The notes under the pieces were generated by a model. The model did no database searches, had not been told where the DNA came from, and saw nothing but the letters and a program-made list of their open reading frames with translations. A DNA stretch of 64,000 nt from Hemicordylus capensis (Eukaryota > Chordata > Lepidosauria > Squamata > Cordylidae): assembly GCF_027244095.1 (NCBI RefSeq), contig NC_069669.1:5172501-5236500 (forward strand), written 5' to 3'. Positions 30,801-41,312 of the stretch are shown piece after piece. The number at the start of each line of letters is the position of its first letter. Position 1 is the stretch's first letter. A program made the translations under genes and the position numbers.

Positions 30801-30858
30801 ACAGACCCAGTCCCAGCACCAGAGGGAAGAAGACCCAGAGCGCAAGCCAGACACGTAG
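27800..30858 (+). CDS. PAM16: PAM16 / MAGMAS, TIM23 import-motor J-like subunit (5 exons)
   Basis: PAM16 is a mitochondrial inner-membrane matrix-side protein. It pairs with the J protein PAM18/DNAJC19 and restrains its stimulation of mtHsp70 at the TIM23 translocase. Five exons (27800-27802, 28370-28454, 28811-28947, 29563-29628, 30766-30858) total 384 nt, or 127 aa against 125 in human. Visible features are a hydrophobic N-terminus ([20 protein letters not shown]), then the J-like domain with [10 protein letters not shown] and [20 protein letters not shown]. The HPD triad of true J proteins is replaced by DKS, as expected for PAM16. The tail is variable and acidic/basic. No stop or frame break is seen. 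It lies 3.9 kb downstream of CORO7 on the same strand and converges with GLIS2. Confidence 0.97.
27820..28270 (+). repeat. degenerate ~60-bp GC-rich minisatellite in PAM16 intron 1
   Basis: The core ACCCAGGCGTCCGGG recurs at about 27823, 27864, 27932, 28001, 28051, 28113 and 28250, with a worn copy near 28176. Spacing is 41-74 bp. Confidence 0.75.
28370..28454 (+). CDS. PAM16: PAM16 exon 2
   Basis: Acceptor TTGCAG and donor GCAG|GTAAGT. It encodes [20 protein letters not shown] and RALRQEFA, and starts in phase 0 at Ala2. Confidence 0.97.
28811..28947 (+). CDS. PAM16: PAM16 exon 3
   Basis: Acceptor AAGCAG and donor AAG|GTAAAG. It encodes [16 protein letters not shown] and [20 protein letters not shown], the linker and first helix of the J-like domain. 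Confidence 0.97.
28948..29562 (+). other. PAM16 intron 3
   Basis: Mostly the CR1 fragment at 29100-29410 and a (GAGAAG)n patch near 29260. Confidence 0.6.
29100..29410 (+). mobile_element. CR1-like LINE fragment in PAM16 intron 3
   Basis: ATGGAACTCCCTGCCACGTG, GAGCTTTAAAAGAGGACTGG and a GTGGGCTTCCCAGACACACC end. Confidence 0.75.
29563..29628 (+). CDS. PAM16: PAM16 exon 4 (J-like core)
   Basis: Acceptor TTGGCAG and donor AAG|GTGAGT. It encodes [20 protein letters not shown] plus SK. DKS stands where HPD would be in an active J protein. Confidence 0.97.
29629..30765 (+). other. PAM16 intron 4
   Basis: Worn SINE tails near 29850-29910 and 30245-30280; otherwise unique. Confidence 0.6.
30766..30858 (+). 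CDS. PAM16: PAM16 exon 5 (C-terminus)
   Basis: Acceptor CTGCAG. It encodes [20 protein letters not shown] and ends KPDT followed by TAG. The last helix matches the family; the tail is variable. Confidence 0.96.
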   Translation: MVRAKERLDEELQTQSQHQREEDPERKPDT

Positions 30859-30910
30859 CAACTGCAGCACCTGGATCCCCACCAGCCTCCCTTTTAAGTT
30901 ATAGCTAGCC

Positions 30911-30916
30911 AATAAA
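30911..30916 (+). terminator. PAM16: PAM16 poly(A) signal
   Basis: AATAAA 52 nt after the PAM16 stop codon in non-repeat sequence, implying a very short 3' UTR. Confidence 0.8.
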
Positions 30917-31437
30917 TTAGCCTTTATGTAGATCATGACTGCGGCCATTGCTACGGGGTGGGGGGCGGCAGCCATCTTTGCCCGATGGCTGCCCAGCATT
31001 GTGGGCACACAGGAGTGAAGACTGGAGTGGCCCTTTCCCCTGGGCTGGGGTACAGTGGGCCTTCTCCTTTCCCAAGCAGCCCAAGAGATCGCAGAATACT
31101 GTGTGGGGATCTGCTCCCAAGGTTTGGCAGGGAGTCTCTAGTCCCCACAACCTGCTGCTGCCTCCACCACCACTGCCAGATCTGTGTAGTGCAGGTCAGG
31201 GTCTATCTGTGGCTGCTAAAATTTGCCTTTCGAACTTAAGCACCCAGACCTTCAACCAGCTTTGCAGCTCTTTTGGCAGCAGGCAAAATCCACCTGGTAA
31301 CATTTTGGAACCTGGGGGACCGAGTCCCAGAATCCGCTTCTCTTGGCTGCAGGATTCAGCTTGTCTCAAGACACAATTTTGGCCTGTTTGTGTTAAGATG
31401 TGGAGAGCCCAGTTATGTGTGCTGTTCCCCATCTGAT

Positions 31438-31672
31438 TAAAGGTAAAGTTGTGCCGTTGGGTTGGTGTCAACTCCTGGAGTCCACAGAGCCCTGTGGTTG
31501 TCTTTGGTAGAATACAGGAGGGGCTTGCCATTGTCATCTCCCACATAGTATGAGAGGATGCTTTTCAGCACCTTCCTAGATTGCTGCTGCCCAATATAGG
31601 TGTTTCCCAAAGTCTGGGAAACATCCCAGCGGGATTCAAACTGGCAACCTCTTGCTCCCTAGGTGTCCCTAT
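31438..31672 (-). mobile_element. second tRNA SINE family, between PAM16 and GLIS2 3' ends
   Basis: Near-complete minus-strand copy with GGATTCAAACTGGCAACC (box B complement). Confidence 0.82.
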
Positions 31673-31770
31673 TATTTTTCCACTCTAACCCTCACTCAGG
31701 GCAGGAGCCAGTTCTGCCTAGCAACCCTTTTGGATTCAGGAAAAGAGTCTCGGAAACCTTCTGGAGTTCC

Positions 31771-31776
31771 TTTATT
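31771..31776 (-). terminator. GLIS2: candidate GLIS2 poly(A) signal
   Basis: TTTATT on +, i.e. AATAAA on the minus strand, is the signal at the end of the repeat-poor stretch following the stop codon. Confidence 0.55.
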
Positions 31777-33884
31777 GGTTTCATAACAGCCGCCCTCCTC
31801 TCTCCCAGAGGGTCGGGTCGTAGCTTATCTCTTTCTGTCTTCAACTATGCTAACAGTGACGGAGGCGAGAGGAGGAACAAAACATGAACTACAATTGAAA
31901 GGCACTTAGAAACTGTTAAAATACTGACAGCCCGGGAAGGGCAACGAGGGACAAAAACCCGAAACAAACGGAAAGGTCCACCGGCCCACAGGCCTGGTCA
32001 GTCAGCAAACATGCTGGGTAGTCAACCCCTGGAGCGCTGCTGCCGATCCGGAGGGCGCGTGCAGCCCATTGCCACCTGTGGTTGGGAGGCCAGCTCCCTT
32101 GGCTGAGTGCTGCACACTCCCCAAGTACCTGACAGCATGGTGGGGGGGCTGTCTGGGGGGCCCTCCCGCCAGCAGCTGCCTTGGGGAGTCTGAGGAAGGG
32201 GCGGTAGCTGGTCGAGGAAACCCATTTGGATGGAAGCCCGTCGCAGGGGTCCCACTGACGAGCACGCAGGGAGAGGTACGTGGGGACCCCTTTGTACAGG
32301 GAGAGGGAATGAAGAGGCTGCGTGACCCCGCCCGAAAGGGGGGCGGGCGGTCGAGAGGTAACGTGGGCTCCTCCAGCAAGCAATCGGTAAAGTAGAGCCG
32401 TCGGCCCTGCTGCTGGCGGGCGGCAGGAGGAAGCCAGCGGGTCCCAGAGCAAAGGCCACGGGCAGAAGAACCACTGGTGCTGCTGCCTGGGCAGGGGGAG
32501 GGCAACTGGGTGGCCACGGTCTGGCCCTGCTTCTAGACCTGCCCGGCTGCAGTGGATGAGCGGGGGGGGAGGGATGCCCCTCCCATCATGCATTGCTGCA
32601 CAGGGCCCAAGGAGAGCAGCGGGCGCTGCTGGCACTGCTGTGGCCCTTGCGGAGCAATGGCAGGGCTGCCCAGTCTCCTGCCACCTGCTTGCTCGGGCCA
32701 CGTTATCTCAGTAACAGCAGCCCTCCAGGGTGGGCCAGGAGTCCCTGCCCAGCTGGCATCCTGCTGGGGCTGATGCCGGCCCAGTGGGCAGCACTCCAGA
32801 GGTCTCTGCCCTGGTGGTTGTACGGAGATGCAGGTCCCGCAACCCTGGAGGCCCCTGCCCTGGGCCTGGCCTGGGGGGAGAAGTCCCTGCCTGCTTGGCG
32901 GGGGGGGGGGGTGCGCAACGCGCTGAAAGGAAGAAACTGCTGATAGGGGGAAGTGAATGTTTCAGATCCTCCACGTCAAAAAGCGGTGAGCAGCACGCCC
33001 GTCGGGCGCGCCTTGTCGGGGATGGTGGAGCCAGGAAAGGGCCCCGGCGCCTTGCGGTCGCAGCACGAGCGAGGGGGGTTGTGGCCACTCCATCCCGCGC
33101 CTGCTTGTCTCCGCCCCGGCTCTGGCCTCCCCCCCGCCCCAGAAAAGAAGCCATGCCAAAAACGGCACCAAGGGCTTTGCTAAGCGGGGCGCGCGTGGGG
33201 GGTGTGTGTGTCTCCTTCCCTGAGCAGCAGCCGGGCACTGAGCCCCCCAAGGGAGGCAGGCCCTGCCACGGGATGGAAGCAGCCGGCTTAGGGAATGGAT
33301 CTTGTCTGGCCGGTTCTGGCGCCCGCCTCCAGATGTGCAGAGGGTGGCGCCGGACACACCAATGCTGAGGGAAGCCCCAAGCCCTGCCTTGGCAGCCTCG
33401 CAGGACGGGAAGCGCGTTGGCCGCCCAAGCAGGAGAGCCGGAGGGGGAAGGGGAAGAGCCCCACGAGGGCGTTGTCGGGGGAAGCCGAAATAAATAGTCG
33501 CCCGCTGCTCTCTGGCCGAGGCGGCCACTGACGGCTGGCCGCGGAAGGGGAGATGGCGGCCCGGGCGGGGCGGCTGCTCAGGGAAGCTGCGGTTATTGCT
33601 TATCTCAGAAGAGCCGGGCTCCTCCGTCGTGTCGGAAGCCGGAGGGCAGCCATGTGCGGAGCAGGGGGGGGGGCCGCGGCCAAGAAGCGGCGGAAGCGCT
33701 GCCGGCGGGCCCAAGACGGCGCTCCTTTCCGGGAAGCTTCAAGGCGCGGAGATGCTCGGGGAGCATTTCCTCGCCCTGGAGCGGTCCCGGAAAGACGGGA
33801 GGGGGCCGAGCCAGCACCCCGGGACGAGCCCAAGCCGCTCCCGACAGCCTCCTTGCTGTCGTGGTCGTGGTCGCCTTTCCCCTC
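31771..33884 (-). other. GLIS2: GLIS2 3' UTR (predicted)
   Basis: 2.1 kb of GC-rich, repeat-poor sequence follows the GLIS2 stop. On the minus strand it ends at AATAAA (TTTATT at 31771-31776). The lack of SINEs, in contrast to flanking DNA, supports a transcribed UTR. The length is inferred. Confidence 0.6.
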
Positions 33885-34705
33885 TCAGTTCACCACAGCT
33901 TGCTTCAGCAAAACGGAGCCTGTGGGGATGACCACCCAGCCGGGAGGCAGGGCCTCGGCGGCGGCGGCGGCACTCCCCGCGGAGTTCATGCTGGTGGAGA
34001 GGTCCAAGACGCCCCCGGGGAGCAGGGAGAGGCCCTCCGAGGCGGCCCGCAGCCTGCTCAGCTCAGTCCTCTCCTTGGCCTCCTTGCAGCTCTCCGGCCT
34101 CTGAGCCCGGCTGCCCTTGGAGGGCCGGGCGCTGCCCCCCGCGTGACCCCGCTCGGCGCCGGCCTTGGCGGAGGCGCCGGCCAGCAGGGAGACCACGGGC
34201 AGGCCCAGGCCGGCGGCGGCGGCCCCGAAGGGCGAGGAGAGGAGGGGGCTCTTGGCCAAGTTCAGAGGGGCCAGCACGGGGCTCGGCAGGCCGGCCAGCG
34301 CAGCGGCCCCCATCCTGCTGCAGGCCAAGGTGCTGAGATCCAGGGGGGCCGGCGTGAGGGGCAGAGGGAGGCCCGAGAGGCCGTGGCTGCCGAAGAGGGT
34401 GGCGGCGGCGTTGGGGATGAGGATGGGTGCCCCGTTCAGGTAAGGCACTTCCGCCGAGGCCGCCAGCGGGGGCTTGGGGGACGGCTGCAACTTCAGCAGC
34501 TCCTGCTGCTCCTGGGAGATGAAGTGCCCGTGGGCCTTGATGTGTTTGCGGAGGGAGCTGGGGTCCGTGTAGCGCTTGTGGCAGCCGGGCATCTTGCAGT
34601 AGTAGGGCTTGTCCACGTAGTGGGTGCGCGTGTGCTTGAAGCGGTCGCTGGAGTTGGAGTAGCGCTTGCTGCAGCCCTCGTAGGGGCAGATGTAGGGCTT
34701 CTCGC
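33885..34705 (-). CDS. GLIS2: GLIS2 coding exon 6 (fingers 4-5, C-terminal domain)
   Basis: Acceptor CTCCAG. It encodes [20 protein letters not shown], then the [20 protein letters not shown] finger, an Ala/Leu/Pro-rich regulatory tail ([34 protein letters not shown]) and the stop at 33885-33887. Very GC-rich, with many CpGs. Confidence 0.97.
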
Positions 34706-37700
34706 CTGGAGGGGACACAAGGGGAAGCCGGATGCTTTGCCTGCCAGGTCAGAGGCCCCACCACCCCTTGGAGAGCAGTGGGCTCAGCGGCATTCTGCCT
34801 TTGCTGCCTGGTCCCCACTCTGGCCCGCTCTGACTGGCAGCAGCTGGCTAGGTAGCTGTGGCCGCTCTGACTGGCAGCAGCTGGAAAGGTCTCTTTAGTG
34901 CCGTCAGTGAGTGCTTTTTTTTTTTTTAAGTGGGGAGACTAGGACTGATCCTGGGCACTTCTGCATGCAAGCAGATGCTCCTCCCGTAGGACAAGGGTTC
35001 CCAAACTTGGATCCCCAGGTGTGTTTGGACTACCCACTTCCTATCGGCCCTAGCCACAATGGACAAAGGTTGCTGGGGCTGATGGGAGTTGATCGTTCAA
35101 AAACATCTGCGGGGAGGGGAGCCAAGGAGGGAAACCTCAGCCTTGGGGGAATATCTTACAGCACTCACATGTGGTCGCTGTTGTTGTTTATTTACGATCT
35201 TAGATCAAACATCAATATACACAGTAAAAAGAGAAAACAATAATGGAAACAAAGTCTAAAATGTCATCAAATATATAAAATCAGGACTCTTTGACAGTAA
35301 CCGATTGCTGTGCTCTAGCTTCTCTTAGTTTGGTCAATGTATAACAAAATTTGTGGTCGCCGATCCAAATGCAAACCAGGGCAAGGCCTGCTTAGCAAAG
35401 GGGGCCATTCATGTTCGCTGCCACAATGTCCTCTCAGCATGCCAAGCTGCATTCTCCCCCTGGGTCCCACCGTGGCCTAATCTCACGGCGGAGAGAAGTC
35501 TTTGGGGTCACCAGAGAGCATTACTATTTTTTAAGTGGGGGGGGGTTACCAGGACTGAACCCGGGCCCTTCTGTAAGCAGCACAGGGTGCCAGCCCCACC
35601 CGGAATCCCAGGGAGCCTCTCCTGCTGCGCCTCCAGTTCTCAGAAAGGGGGCAGGGACCTGGGCTGGGGCAGCCTCCGCCCAAGGCGGCTGCTCCCTCCT
35701 CCCCTCACCTGTGTGGGAGCGGTTGTGGATCTTGAGGTTTTCCAGCCGGGAGAAGCTTTTGTTGCAGGTCGGGCAGCGGTGGGGCTTCTCGTTGGTGTGT
35801 GTCCGAATGTGGATCAGCATCTTGTACCTGGGGAGAGCAGGAGGAGGGAGTCCATCAGTGGGAGGGCTGCAGGTGTGTTAACCAGGGGGCTGCTGCCCCC
35901 TTCCCCAACCCGCACACTTTCCCAGACTTCAGAAGCTGGGAGGGGCTGCTTGCACCTTCTTCATTCATTCACTCACTTGATTTCTATGCCGCCCTTCCAA
36001 AACTGGCTCCGGGTGGCTTACACAGAGAAATAATAAATGAAGACGGCTCCCTGTCCCCAAAGGGCTCACAATCTAAAAAGAAACCTCAGGCAGACACCAG
36101 CCACAGCCACTGGAGGGATGCTGTGCTGGGGGGGGGGGTGGACAGGGCCAGTTACTCTCCCCCTGCTAAATAAAGAGAATCGCCACATTAAAAGGTGCCT
36201 CTTGGCCCAGTTAGCAGGGGTCCCCTCACCCAGAGGGAAAGCCACGGCTGCTGCTGCTGCTGCTTCTTTTTTTTCTTTTTTTTAAGCACCTCTTCCAAGC
36301 ACAGGGGAGGAAAACCGGACCACTCCCTTCCTTGGGAGGTGTTCCCAGGCTGCTCTGGATGGAAGCAGAACCACAGGCATCATGCACCCACTTCCTCTGC
36401 CGGAGGGCTGACCTCCCCTGGCTCATTCTGGGAGATGTGGGGAAGACGAGAGCCATGGGGCTGCTGGCTCATTGATTAGAACCCGAGGTGGCAAATCTGG
36501 TGTGCAAGCTTTCAGGTTAGGCAGAACGCTTCCTCACTCAGAACATGTCCACGGGGCTGGCTCGCGAATGCATTTATTAGCGCTGACCCCAGGTCACAAA
36601 TCTAATGTGTGAGCTTTTAGGCTATGCAGCACTCTTCCTCATGCTGAACACTTCTGAGAGAGAGCCTGGCACCAGATTCTGTGAGAACTGAATGCTGGCA
36701 TACTGCAAACTCAGATAGTTGCTCCCAACACCAGCAAGGTTGGTTGTTGTTGGGGTTTGGCTGTGCTGTACTTCTGGATGCTCCTTGGAAGGAGGCAACA
36801 GAGAGGCTGCACTCTCCATCTGGTAGCATGGGGTATGGTCTGCCACTAGAAAGCAGCCCTGCTTGGGGGGTGTTTGCTCCCCTCCCCTCGTGTCTGTGGG
36901 CCGGGTAGGTTACCTGGCATTGAACCCCCGGCCGTGGCGAGCGCAGCCTTCCCAGTGGCAGCAGTAGCCAGCGTCCTTCTCCGGCTTCACGTGGAAGTCG
37001 TTGACGTGGTCCACGAGATCTTGCAAGAGGTCAAAGAGCTGGTTGCACTGTGAGGAGCGAGATGCTTGTTAGGTGGGGGCCACAGAGGGGCCTTTTAGCC
37101 CCAGGGAACTGAAGCGCCTCAAGATGGCTGCTGTGGATCCAGCAAACGGCAAGACCTCTGGGGCCAGGCTGCAGCATCTGGGGCTTTTGGATTTGGAAAA
37201 GAGGCGACTTAGGGGAGACCCAATGGATACAATTATGCATGGTCTGCAGAACGTGGAGAGGCACTCCTCTCTCACGGCACTAGAACCAGGATTAAATTGA
37301 TGGCCAGGAAAGTTAGCACTGACCATTGGAAGTACTTTTACACACAGGGCACAATTAAACTGTGGAAGTCTCCGCCACAGGATGTGGTGATGACCACTAG
37401 CCTGGATGGCTTTAAAAAGGGGCTTGGACAAATTCACGGAGGACAGATCTATCAAATAACTACAAGTCCGGATGGTTACAGACTAGCTCCAGGCTCAGAT
37501 GCAAGATGCCTCTCAATACCAGTTGCAAGGGATGCCCTCACCTCTTGCCTGCAAGCTTCCCAGAGGCATCTGGTAGGCTGCTGTGGGGAATGGGATGCTG
37601 GGCCTGATATAGCAGGGCTGTTATGTTCCTATGAGGGCATTTTGGAAGCTGCCGTATACTGAGTCAGACCATTGGTCTATCTAGCTCAGTATTGTCTGCA

Positions 37701-39240
37701 CAGACTGGCAGCGGCTTCTCCAAGGTTGCAGGCAGGAGTCTCTCTCAGCCCTGTCTTGGAGATGCTGCCAGGGAGGGAAGTTGGAACCTTCTGCTCTTCC
37801 CAGAGCGGCTCCATCCCCTGAGGAGAATCTCTTGCAGTGCTCACCAGGAACAGAAGCACCGAGAGAGAGCTGTCTTTGCTCCAGCAAGAGGCGAGATGTC
37901 CATCCCAGGTGTCCCCCCACCACCACCCCACACTGCTCACCTTGGACCACCGGCACACCAGCTGCTTCTGGAGAGGCAGTTCCGGTGAGAGCCTCTTGTC
38001 CTTGGGAGGGGTCAGGAAGGCCGAGGCGGGCAGGTGCAGGGCACCCCCTGAGTTCAAGGGGAGGAAGAACTGGAAGGAGCTACGCAGGCCATCGATGTAG
38101 CGCAGGGACTGCAGATCCTGCAAGGGGGGGCAGAGGGGGGGGTTGGGATGGAGGGCCTTGCCTTCTCGCTGCCTGTGCAGAGAGCCATGGAAGGCAAACA
38201 AGGCCCCTTCCTAAAGGCTTGCGGGGTGGGGGGTGGGTATAGCCCTCCAAGTGAGCCTCAGACAAGATCCTCTCCGCCCACACCCCAAAACGGCATGCTG
38301 TGGGGTCCTTTGCCTTGCAGAGTCTGGTGCAAGACGACTTGGGGCAGAAGCCCAGGCAAGGCAGAGTGCCCTTCTTGCCTGCTGCTCATGGGGCACGCCC
38401 CCCGACAACTATAGGACAAACCCCACTTTTGCAAACACCTGTCCTGCTCTCTGCAGGAGGAGGGATTTGGGCAGGAGCGCCCACTCTTACAAGGACTGGA
38501 CATCCCTCACAATGAGGGGTGGAGGTGGAGTCCCTCCCTGCTGGCAGGCCGGCAGGTCCCAAGAAGGATTCCCTTCAACGGCAGATGCTGTTGACTACAA
38601 CTCCCATCATCAGGGAAGTCCTGCTCCAGGAAGCCCTCGTCACAAGCCCAGTCCCCAGGGAAGGGGGGGGGCAGGAGACCCACAGAAGCTAGCAAGCCAC
38701 CCACCCTCCAAAGCAGGGCTCCCCACCCACCCTGGCCACTCACATGCAGGGTGGAGGGGCTCACCAACTCCCCGCCGCTCTGCCTGTCCGGGGAGAGGGA
38801 GGTGCTGCCGCTGGGAGAGTCCAAGCCTGGAGACGGGGAGAGGCTCAGGTCAATGGTGGGGGCCGAGGAAAAACGGATCTCCCTCCGGTCGTGGCATTTG
38901 GAGTGTGGCTGGAGACCTGCGGGGGGGGGGGAGAGAAAAAGGTCAGCATGAGTGGCAAGGGAGCCCCCAGCCGCTTCCTGCCGCTCTCCCAAGGAGTCCC
39001 ACCTTGCAGCTCCCAACAGGCTGCATCCAGACATCTGTGCCAGCCCCCACTTCCCACCGGCTTACTGTCAGGCGGGGAGGCAGGGCTCCCCACGGCGGCG
39101 GTGCTGTCCTCCGGGGCCCGGAACTCCTGGTGTGGGGCCTGCCGCTTGCTGCCCTCCAGGGCCTGGCTGACCTTCTCTCGGGCCGCCCGGAGCTTGGAGA
39201 TGCTGAGCTTGAGGTCGAGGGGTTCGTCCAGGGAATGCAT
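33885..39240 (-). CDS. GLIS2: GLIS2, GLI-similar C2H2 zinc-finger transcription factor (6 coding exons)
   Basis: GLIS2 is a nuclear Krueppel-like factor that binds GLI-type sites; in mammals its loss causes nephronophthisis type 7. Six minus-strand coding exons (39066-39240, 38744-38916, 37941-38117, 36914-37047, 35709-35827, 33885-34705) total 1599 nt, or 532 aa (human 524). The N-terminus [20 protein letters not shown] matches human exactly in its first block. Five C2H2 fingers have Cys/His at about C171/C176/H189/H194, C205/C210/H226/H230, C238/C241/H254/H258, C266/C271/H284/H288 and C296/C301/H314/H318. The C-terminus ends [18 protein letters not shown]. All introns are GT-AG and no break is seen. 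The start ATG at 39240 is chosen over an upstream in-frame ATG by homology. Confidence 0.97.
34989..35130. mobile_element. hAT-type MITE inside a SINE
   Basis: AAGGGTTCCCAAACTTGGATCC left end and CTGATGGGAGTTGATCGTTC right arm; splits the minus-strand 5S/tRNA SINE here. Confidence 0.6.
35179..35351 (-). mobile_element. young LINE 3' end (twin of 53724-53946)
   Basis: 173 bp with (GTT)n tail and 9-bp duplication TGTGGTCGC at 35170-35178 and 35352-35360. Confidence 0.85.
35709..35827 (-). CDS. GLIS2: GLIS2 coding exon 5 (fingers 2-3)
   Basis: Acceptor CCCAG and donor ACAG|GTGAGG. It encodes [20 protein letters not shown] and [16 protein letters not shown]. Confidence 0.97.
35960..36222 (-). 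mobile_element. L2-like LINE 3' end in a GLIS2 intron
   Basis: TTCATTCATTCACTCACTTG (TGAA-type tail), CCCCAAAGGGCTCACAATCT, GAATCGCCACATTAAAAGG. Confidence 0.78.
36485..36650. repeat. two-unit direct repeat (~105 bp)
   Basis: GGCAAATCTGGTGTGCAAGC and CACAAATCTAATGTGTGAGC, each followed by TTAGGC(T/A)... and CTTCCTCA...GAACA. Confidence 0.6.
36914..37047 (-). CDS. GLIS2: GLIS2 coding exon 4 (fingers 1-2)
   Basis: Acceptor CACAG and donor CCAG|GTAACC. It encodes [20 protein letters not shown] and [19 protein letters not shown]. The wide spacing is typical of the first two GLI/GLIS fingers. Confidence 0.96.
37165..37640 (+). mobile_element. CR1-like LINE 3' end in a GLIS2 intron
   Basis: TTTGGAAAAGAGGCGACTTA, GATGGCTTTAAAAAGGGGC, CAGAGGCATCTGGTAGGC. 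Confidence 0.82.
37643..37845 (-). mobile_element. 5S/tRNA SINE fragment
   Basis: CR1-like tail, body and start of the tRNA part; the 5S head is missing. Follows a CR1 copy directly. Confidence 0.8.
37941..38117 (-). CDS. GLIS2: GLIS2 coding exon 3 (start of finger 1)
   Basis: Acceptor TTGCAG and donor AAG|GTGAGC, 177 nt. It encodes [20 protein letters not shown] through [13 protein letters not shown]. The first Cys of finger 1 is here and the second opens the next exon. Confidence 0.96.
38565..38612. mobile_element. hAT-type MITE fragment
   Basis: GTTGACTACAACTCCCATCA half-element inside a GLIS2 intron. Confidence 0.5.
38744..38916 (-). CDS. GLIS2: GLIS2 coding exon 2
   Basis: The acceptor has a pure C tract before GCAG; donor CAT|GTGAGT. 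It encodes [20 protein letters not shown] and [11 protein letters not shown], the Ser/Pro-rich activation/repression region. Confidence 0.94.
39066..39240 (-). CDS. GLIS2: GLIS2 coding exon 1
   Basis: It encodes [20 protein letters not shown] through SPASPPD, ending at a donor GACA|GTAAGC (minus strand). The [10 protein letters not shown] block is the conserved N-terminal motif of GLIS2. Confidence 0.95.
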
Positions 39241-39307
39241 GGCAAGTGGCAAGCGGGCGGGCCACTCTTGTCAAGGGAGGGGAGGTCGGGCTGTGGGGCT
39301 GCTCAAC
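39241..39307 (-). other. GLIS2: GLIS2 5' UTR part of first coding exon (predicted)
   Basis: A minus-strand acceptor (CCCCCCACAG|GTTGAG) lies 67 nt upstream of the ATG, so a separate upstream non-coding exon is expected, as in mammals. Confidence 0.6.
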
Positions 39308-39689
39308 CTGTGGGGGGTCGGAAAGGAAAGGCTGAGACAACTGCACCTCCACGGACCCCCCCAGGTATGGTTATTGTGGAATTTATATACCGCCTTTCAT
39401 TAAAACAATCCCAAGGTGGTTTACAGCAGAATTTAAAAACAAGATTGTAAAAATGACACAAAATGAGCACCTCTAACCATTACCGTGAAGGAAAACCCAA
39501 CCCAGTGTATATCGGGGGGGCGGGGGCTGGCAGCCCCCTAGACACCCACACCTAGGGGGACAGCAGCAGCACCTTTATCACCTTTGGGGCTGACCACGGG
39601 GGTGCTGGGCAGGTGCACACAATAAGCAAGCAGGGTCCCTGCTTAAGCAGACCTGTGCAGGGAGGGGGTGTCTGCATTTTATGTCCAAT

Positions 39690-39950
39690 ATGAATACAAT
39701 GAATATTTATATACCGCTTTTCAACAAAAGTTCCCAAAGTGGTTTACACAGATACAAATAAATAGAATGGTTCCCTGCCCCCAAAAGGGCTCACAATCTT
39801 TTTTTTTTTTTTTAAAAAAAGACACCAGCAACAGCCACTGGAGGGATGCTGTGCTGGGGATGGAGAGGGCCAGTTGCTCCCCCACTGCTCAGGAAAGACA
39901 ATCACCACTCTGAAAAGGTGCCTCTTTGCTCAGTTAGCAGGGGACTGCTA
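39690..39950 (-). mobile_element. L2-like LINE 3' end
   Basis: TTATATACCGCTTTTCAACA, AAAAGGGCTCACAATC, GGTGCCTCTTTGCTCAGTTA. Confidence 0.78.
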
Positions 39951-40059
39951 ACTATTGCTATTTGTCATATCGATCCCATTTTATAGCATCCTCTTTTATG
40001 ATGATGTGGATGAAAATGGAATGCCATACTATTTCATTGAAAGCCACCTCTTTAACACT

Positions 40060-40240
40060 CTACGCCAGGACAGACCAAAGAAAGCACTGCTTTATCCAAT
40101 GTGTAGTTAACTATGGAACTAGCTGCAGCTGGATGTGGTGATGGTCACTGGTGTGGACAGTTTTAAAAGGGGATTGGGCAAATTCATGGGAGGATAGGGC
40201 TATCAGGGGCAACTAGCTTGGATAGCTGTATATTTCTGTC
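40060..40240 (+). mobile_element. CR1-like LINE fragment
   Basis: CTATGGAACTAGCTGCAGCT, CAGTTTTAAAAGGGGATTGG, CAAATTCATGGGAGGATAGG. Confidence 0.7.
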
Positions 40241-41312
40241 CAGATCAGAGGGGGGGATGCCCAGGGTCACCAATGGGAGGTGCTGGTTGCCTTCCTCCCC
40301 CCCTCCCCCTGCCTGGCAGCAGTCTGGGAACTGTGGCACTCAATCCTGCTGGTCCCTCGGACAGAGAGATGCCCACGTTGGGTGCCAGGACTGCAGGGGG
40401 TCCAGAAGGGATGGCTGCCAGGCCCAGCCAGACACAGATCCGCCTCCCCCCCATACTGCAGGCTACATCTCACCCGGGATGTTTGTGCGAGGCAGCAGCA
40501 GAGCGAGCGGCCACAGGTAGAGCTGGAAACGGAGGGGAGCAAACCACCCCCCCAGTCCCAAGGGGAAAAGGGCAGCTGCAAATCCTGCACAACACTGCTG
40601 GAGGGAGGCAGAGAAAGTTAGGAGCTCTCTCGTGGGTGGGAGCCTCTGTCAGAAGTGCGAGGAAGGAGACGCTCTGGAAGGAGCAGACCCCACACTAAGG
40701 AAAGACGCTGGGAAGGAAGCCAGACCCCCCAAATGGGGGAGCCTCCCACCCACCCAGGCAGGCAGCAAACAAGCCACGAGGGAGATGGGCTCAAGGACTG
40801 AGCCAACCACTTGTCCCCTCCAGGGCACACCCGCACGCGTGACTCTCATGCTCTTCAGAGGGCAGCAGTGTGCCTGTTTCTGCTCCCTTTGGGGAAGCAG
40901 AGCAGGCACACAGCAGGGCCCCAACACACCCTCCACCAGAAGCCTCAGCATCTCTGCCAAAGCCACGCGTGCCCAGCTTGCCCTCTGAGCCACCAGGGAG
41001 TAGCCACCCCGCCCACTGACCACAGCCCGGCTGGGGAGGCAAGCAAGGGGTGCCCTGCCAGCACCTCCCAAAGCAAGCGGGCTTGGCCCCTCCAGGCAGT
41101 GCTGCAGGGCCTCTCAGGAGGCCACAGGGAAAGGGAGGGAGCGCTGCCCCCTTGCTCTGGCAAACTTCGGGGGGCCTAAGCCTGACTTTGCTGCCCCACC
41201 TTCATCTTCCTTCCGTGTCCATAAAAGGGCCCAGCCGCCGGGGCCCTCTCCTGGCAAAGCTGACCTGAGGGCGCTGCTCAGGGAGCAGAGCTGCTCTTAT
41301 GGGAAAGGCCAA
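40241..41312. other. GLIS2 intron 1, unique GC-rich
   Basis: No repeats or exons recognised. Confidence 0.4.

Larger units (their letters stand above)
34810..35440 (-). mobile_element. composite 5S/tRNA SINE with two insertions
   Basis: Minus-strand SINE pieces (AGCACTCACATGTGGTCGC and GCCTGCTTAGCAAAGG) are separated by a hAT MITE (34989-35130) and a LINE 3' end (35179-35351). Confidence 0.75.
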
